DNA from: Gemmatimonadota bacterium
GTDB lineage: Bacteria > Gemmatimonadota > Gemmatimonadetes > Longimicrobiales > Gaopeijiaceae
Assembly (NCBI GenBank): GCA_022340865.1
Contig: JAJDNC010000065.1
Location: 1 to 64,000 of the forward strand
DNA: 64,000 bases
Direction of reading: 5' to 3'
Each line of letters opens with the position of its first letter. Position 1 is the stretch's first letter. This document shows positions 63,140-64,000 of this stretch, piece after piece. The position numbers and the translations under genes were made by a program. The notes beneath the pieces are model-generated. The model ran no database searches, was not told the DNA's origin, and saw nothing but the letters and a program-made list of their open reading frames with translations.

Positions 63140-63193
63140 CGCCAACCCTGCGCGGTTCCGGCCCGCATGGTGCGCGCCGGGACCCGGGGAGAG

Positions 63194-64000
63194 ATGACCA
63201 TGATGATCGCAACGGCCTTCCTCGCCGCCGCCCTGCTGAGCCCGGGCACCGACGGCGCGCCCCAGCCGCCTCGGAGCCTGCCCCACGCCGCAGCCATCCG
63301 CGTCGTGGCGACGCTCCCCGTCTATGCCACGCTGGTGAAGGAGATCGGCGGGGACGAGGTGGAGGTCACGTCCATCGCGAATCCCAACGAGGACGCCCAC
63401 TTCGTGCGGCCCAAGCCCAGCTTCGCCCTGGACCTCAGGCGGGCTCAGGCGTTCGTCACCACGGGTCTGGATCTGGAGCTCTGGGTCCCCCCGCTCCTGG
63501 ACAAGGCCCGCAACCCCGACGTGCTGGAAGGCGGCAAGGGCTACATCACGGCGTACACCGGCATCCACCTTCTCGAGGTACCGGTCTCCCACGATCGGAG
63601 CGCCGGAGACGTGCACGTCTACGGCAACCCCCACCTCACGACGGAGCCCCTCACCACCCTGCAGATCGCACGCAATATAGCTGCCGGCCTGGACAGGGTG
63701 GCGCCGGACCGCGCACACGTCTTCGACGCGGGACTGGCCCGCTTCACCGACCGTATCTACCGGAAGCTCTATGGTGACCGCCTGGTGGAGATCCTCGGGG
63801 GACCCACCCTCGAGCAACTCTCCCTCAAGGGCACGCTCTTCGGCTTCCTCGTGGCCAACGACTATCGAGGCCGTCCCCTCATCCAGGACCTGGGTGGGTG
63901 GCTGAAGGAGGCCGAGGTGTTCCGCGGCGGGTCCATGATCTGCTACCACAAGAACTGGGCCTACTTCGAGGACCGTTTCCAGGTGAGGTGCGTGGACTAC
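63194..64000 (+). CDS. znuA: ZnuA-type metal ABC transporter binding protein (3' end beyond window)
   Basis: 269 codons visible. Signal peptide (AFLAAALLSPG) and the cluster A-I binding fold: RVVATLPVYATLVKEIGGDEVEVTSIANPNEDAHFVRPKPS has the first metal His; YGNPHLTTEP the second; CYHKNWAYFE the third. It delivers Zn or Mn to an inner-membrane ABC importer expected further downstream. An ATG at 63200 or 63203 could also start it. Metal identity is not settled. Confidence 0.88.
   Translation, partial: MTMMIATAFLAAALLSPGTDGAPQPPRSLPHAAAIRVVATLPVYATLVKEIGGDEVEVTSIANPNEDAHFVRPKPSFALDLRRAQAFVTTGLDLELWVPPLLDKARNPDVLEGGKGYITAYTGIHLLEVPVSHDRSAGDVHVYGNPHLTTEPLTTLQIARNIAAGLDRVAPDRAHVFDAGLARFTDRIYRKLYGDRLVEILGGPTLEQLSLKGTLFGFLVANDYRGRPLIQDLGGWLKEAEVFRGGSMICYHKNWAYFEDRFQVRCVDY

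Noticed and set aside
61613..63949. A 778-codon open frame on the minus strand
   Set aside because: Antisense to the outer-membrane barrel and ZnuA genes, which have signal peptides and clear motifs; typical high-GC shadow.
1..64000. tRNA genes, rRNA genes, CRISPR arrays, intact insertion sequences
   Set aside because: Read for by eye on both strands; no cloverleaf-like stretch, no regularly spaced repeats and no transposase frame were found. Short tRNAs could be missed without a computed search.

Overview
The window is high-GC bacterial chromosome (roughly two-thirds G+C by eye) with tightly packed, often translationally coupled genes. Several things together suggest Gemmatimonadota or a neighbouring phylum: receptor Ser/Thr kinases carrying TolB/WD40-type beta-propellers, a PadR regulator beside an FtsX-type duplicated permease, many lipoproteins, and a large multihaem cytochrome set. 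No rRNA or other marker gene is present, so this assignment is an inference.

Positions 1-12,780 (minus strand) are the most striking part. Two consecutive operons encode an apparent electron-transfer chain running from the quinone pool to the cell surface. The upstream operon (12,652 to 4,835) encodes a 9-haem lipoprotein, an inner-membrane-anchored 20-haem cytochrome with a NapC/NrfH-like N-terminus, an outer-membrane beta-barrel, a 16-haem periplasmic cytochrome, a TPR lipoprotein and two monohaem cytochromes. The downstream operon (about 4,420 to beyond position 1) encodes a six-TM protein, a 10-haem lipoprotein, a 9-haem tail-anchored cytochrome, a Rieske protein and a b6-type cytochrome b cut by the window edge. 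By my count there are 66 covalent haem-binding motifs in seven proteins. Both operons are preceded by nearly the same 16-bp dyad (TCCGTAGAWTYACGGA), which suggests common control.

Positions 12,900-24,150 are mixed housekeeping: small lipoproteins, msrB, a PadR/ADOP-permease pair, a cupin, an atypical SDR, a branched-chain aminotransferase, a short CDF-like protein, a CcmH-like cytochrome c maturation protein and a stand-alone OLD-family ATPase/TOPRIM protein. Positions 24,186-36,280 (minus) hold a propeller receptor kinase, an O-methyltransferase, an AlkA-like glycosylase, an FG-GAP/UnbV lipoprotein, an SDR, the phosphate control set phoB-phoR-pstB-phoU (no pstSCA) and an isopropylmalate-synthase-like enzyme.

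Positions 36,560-47,660 hold an M20 peptidase, a sugar nucleotidyltransferase with a hexapeptide tail, a coupled run of SIMPL, two unknowns and a DUF445 protein, small membrane proteins, and an ABC exporter with a transglutaminase-like protein. Positions 48,186-53,748 hold two tandem kinases, the second fused to a formylglycine-enzyme-like fold and an alpha/beta hydrolase. Positions 54,034-60,775 (minus) hold a macro-domain protein, TPR proteins, cutA, an acyl-CoA synthetase, an OsmC protein, queD and folE. Positions 61,318-64,000 (plus) look like a metal-uptake locus: a small secreted His/Cys protein, an outer-membrane barrel and a ZnuA-type binding protein cut by the window edge. I saw no tRNA, rRNA, CRISPR array or intact insertion sequence.
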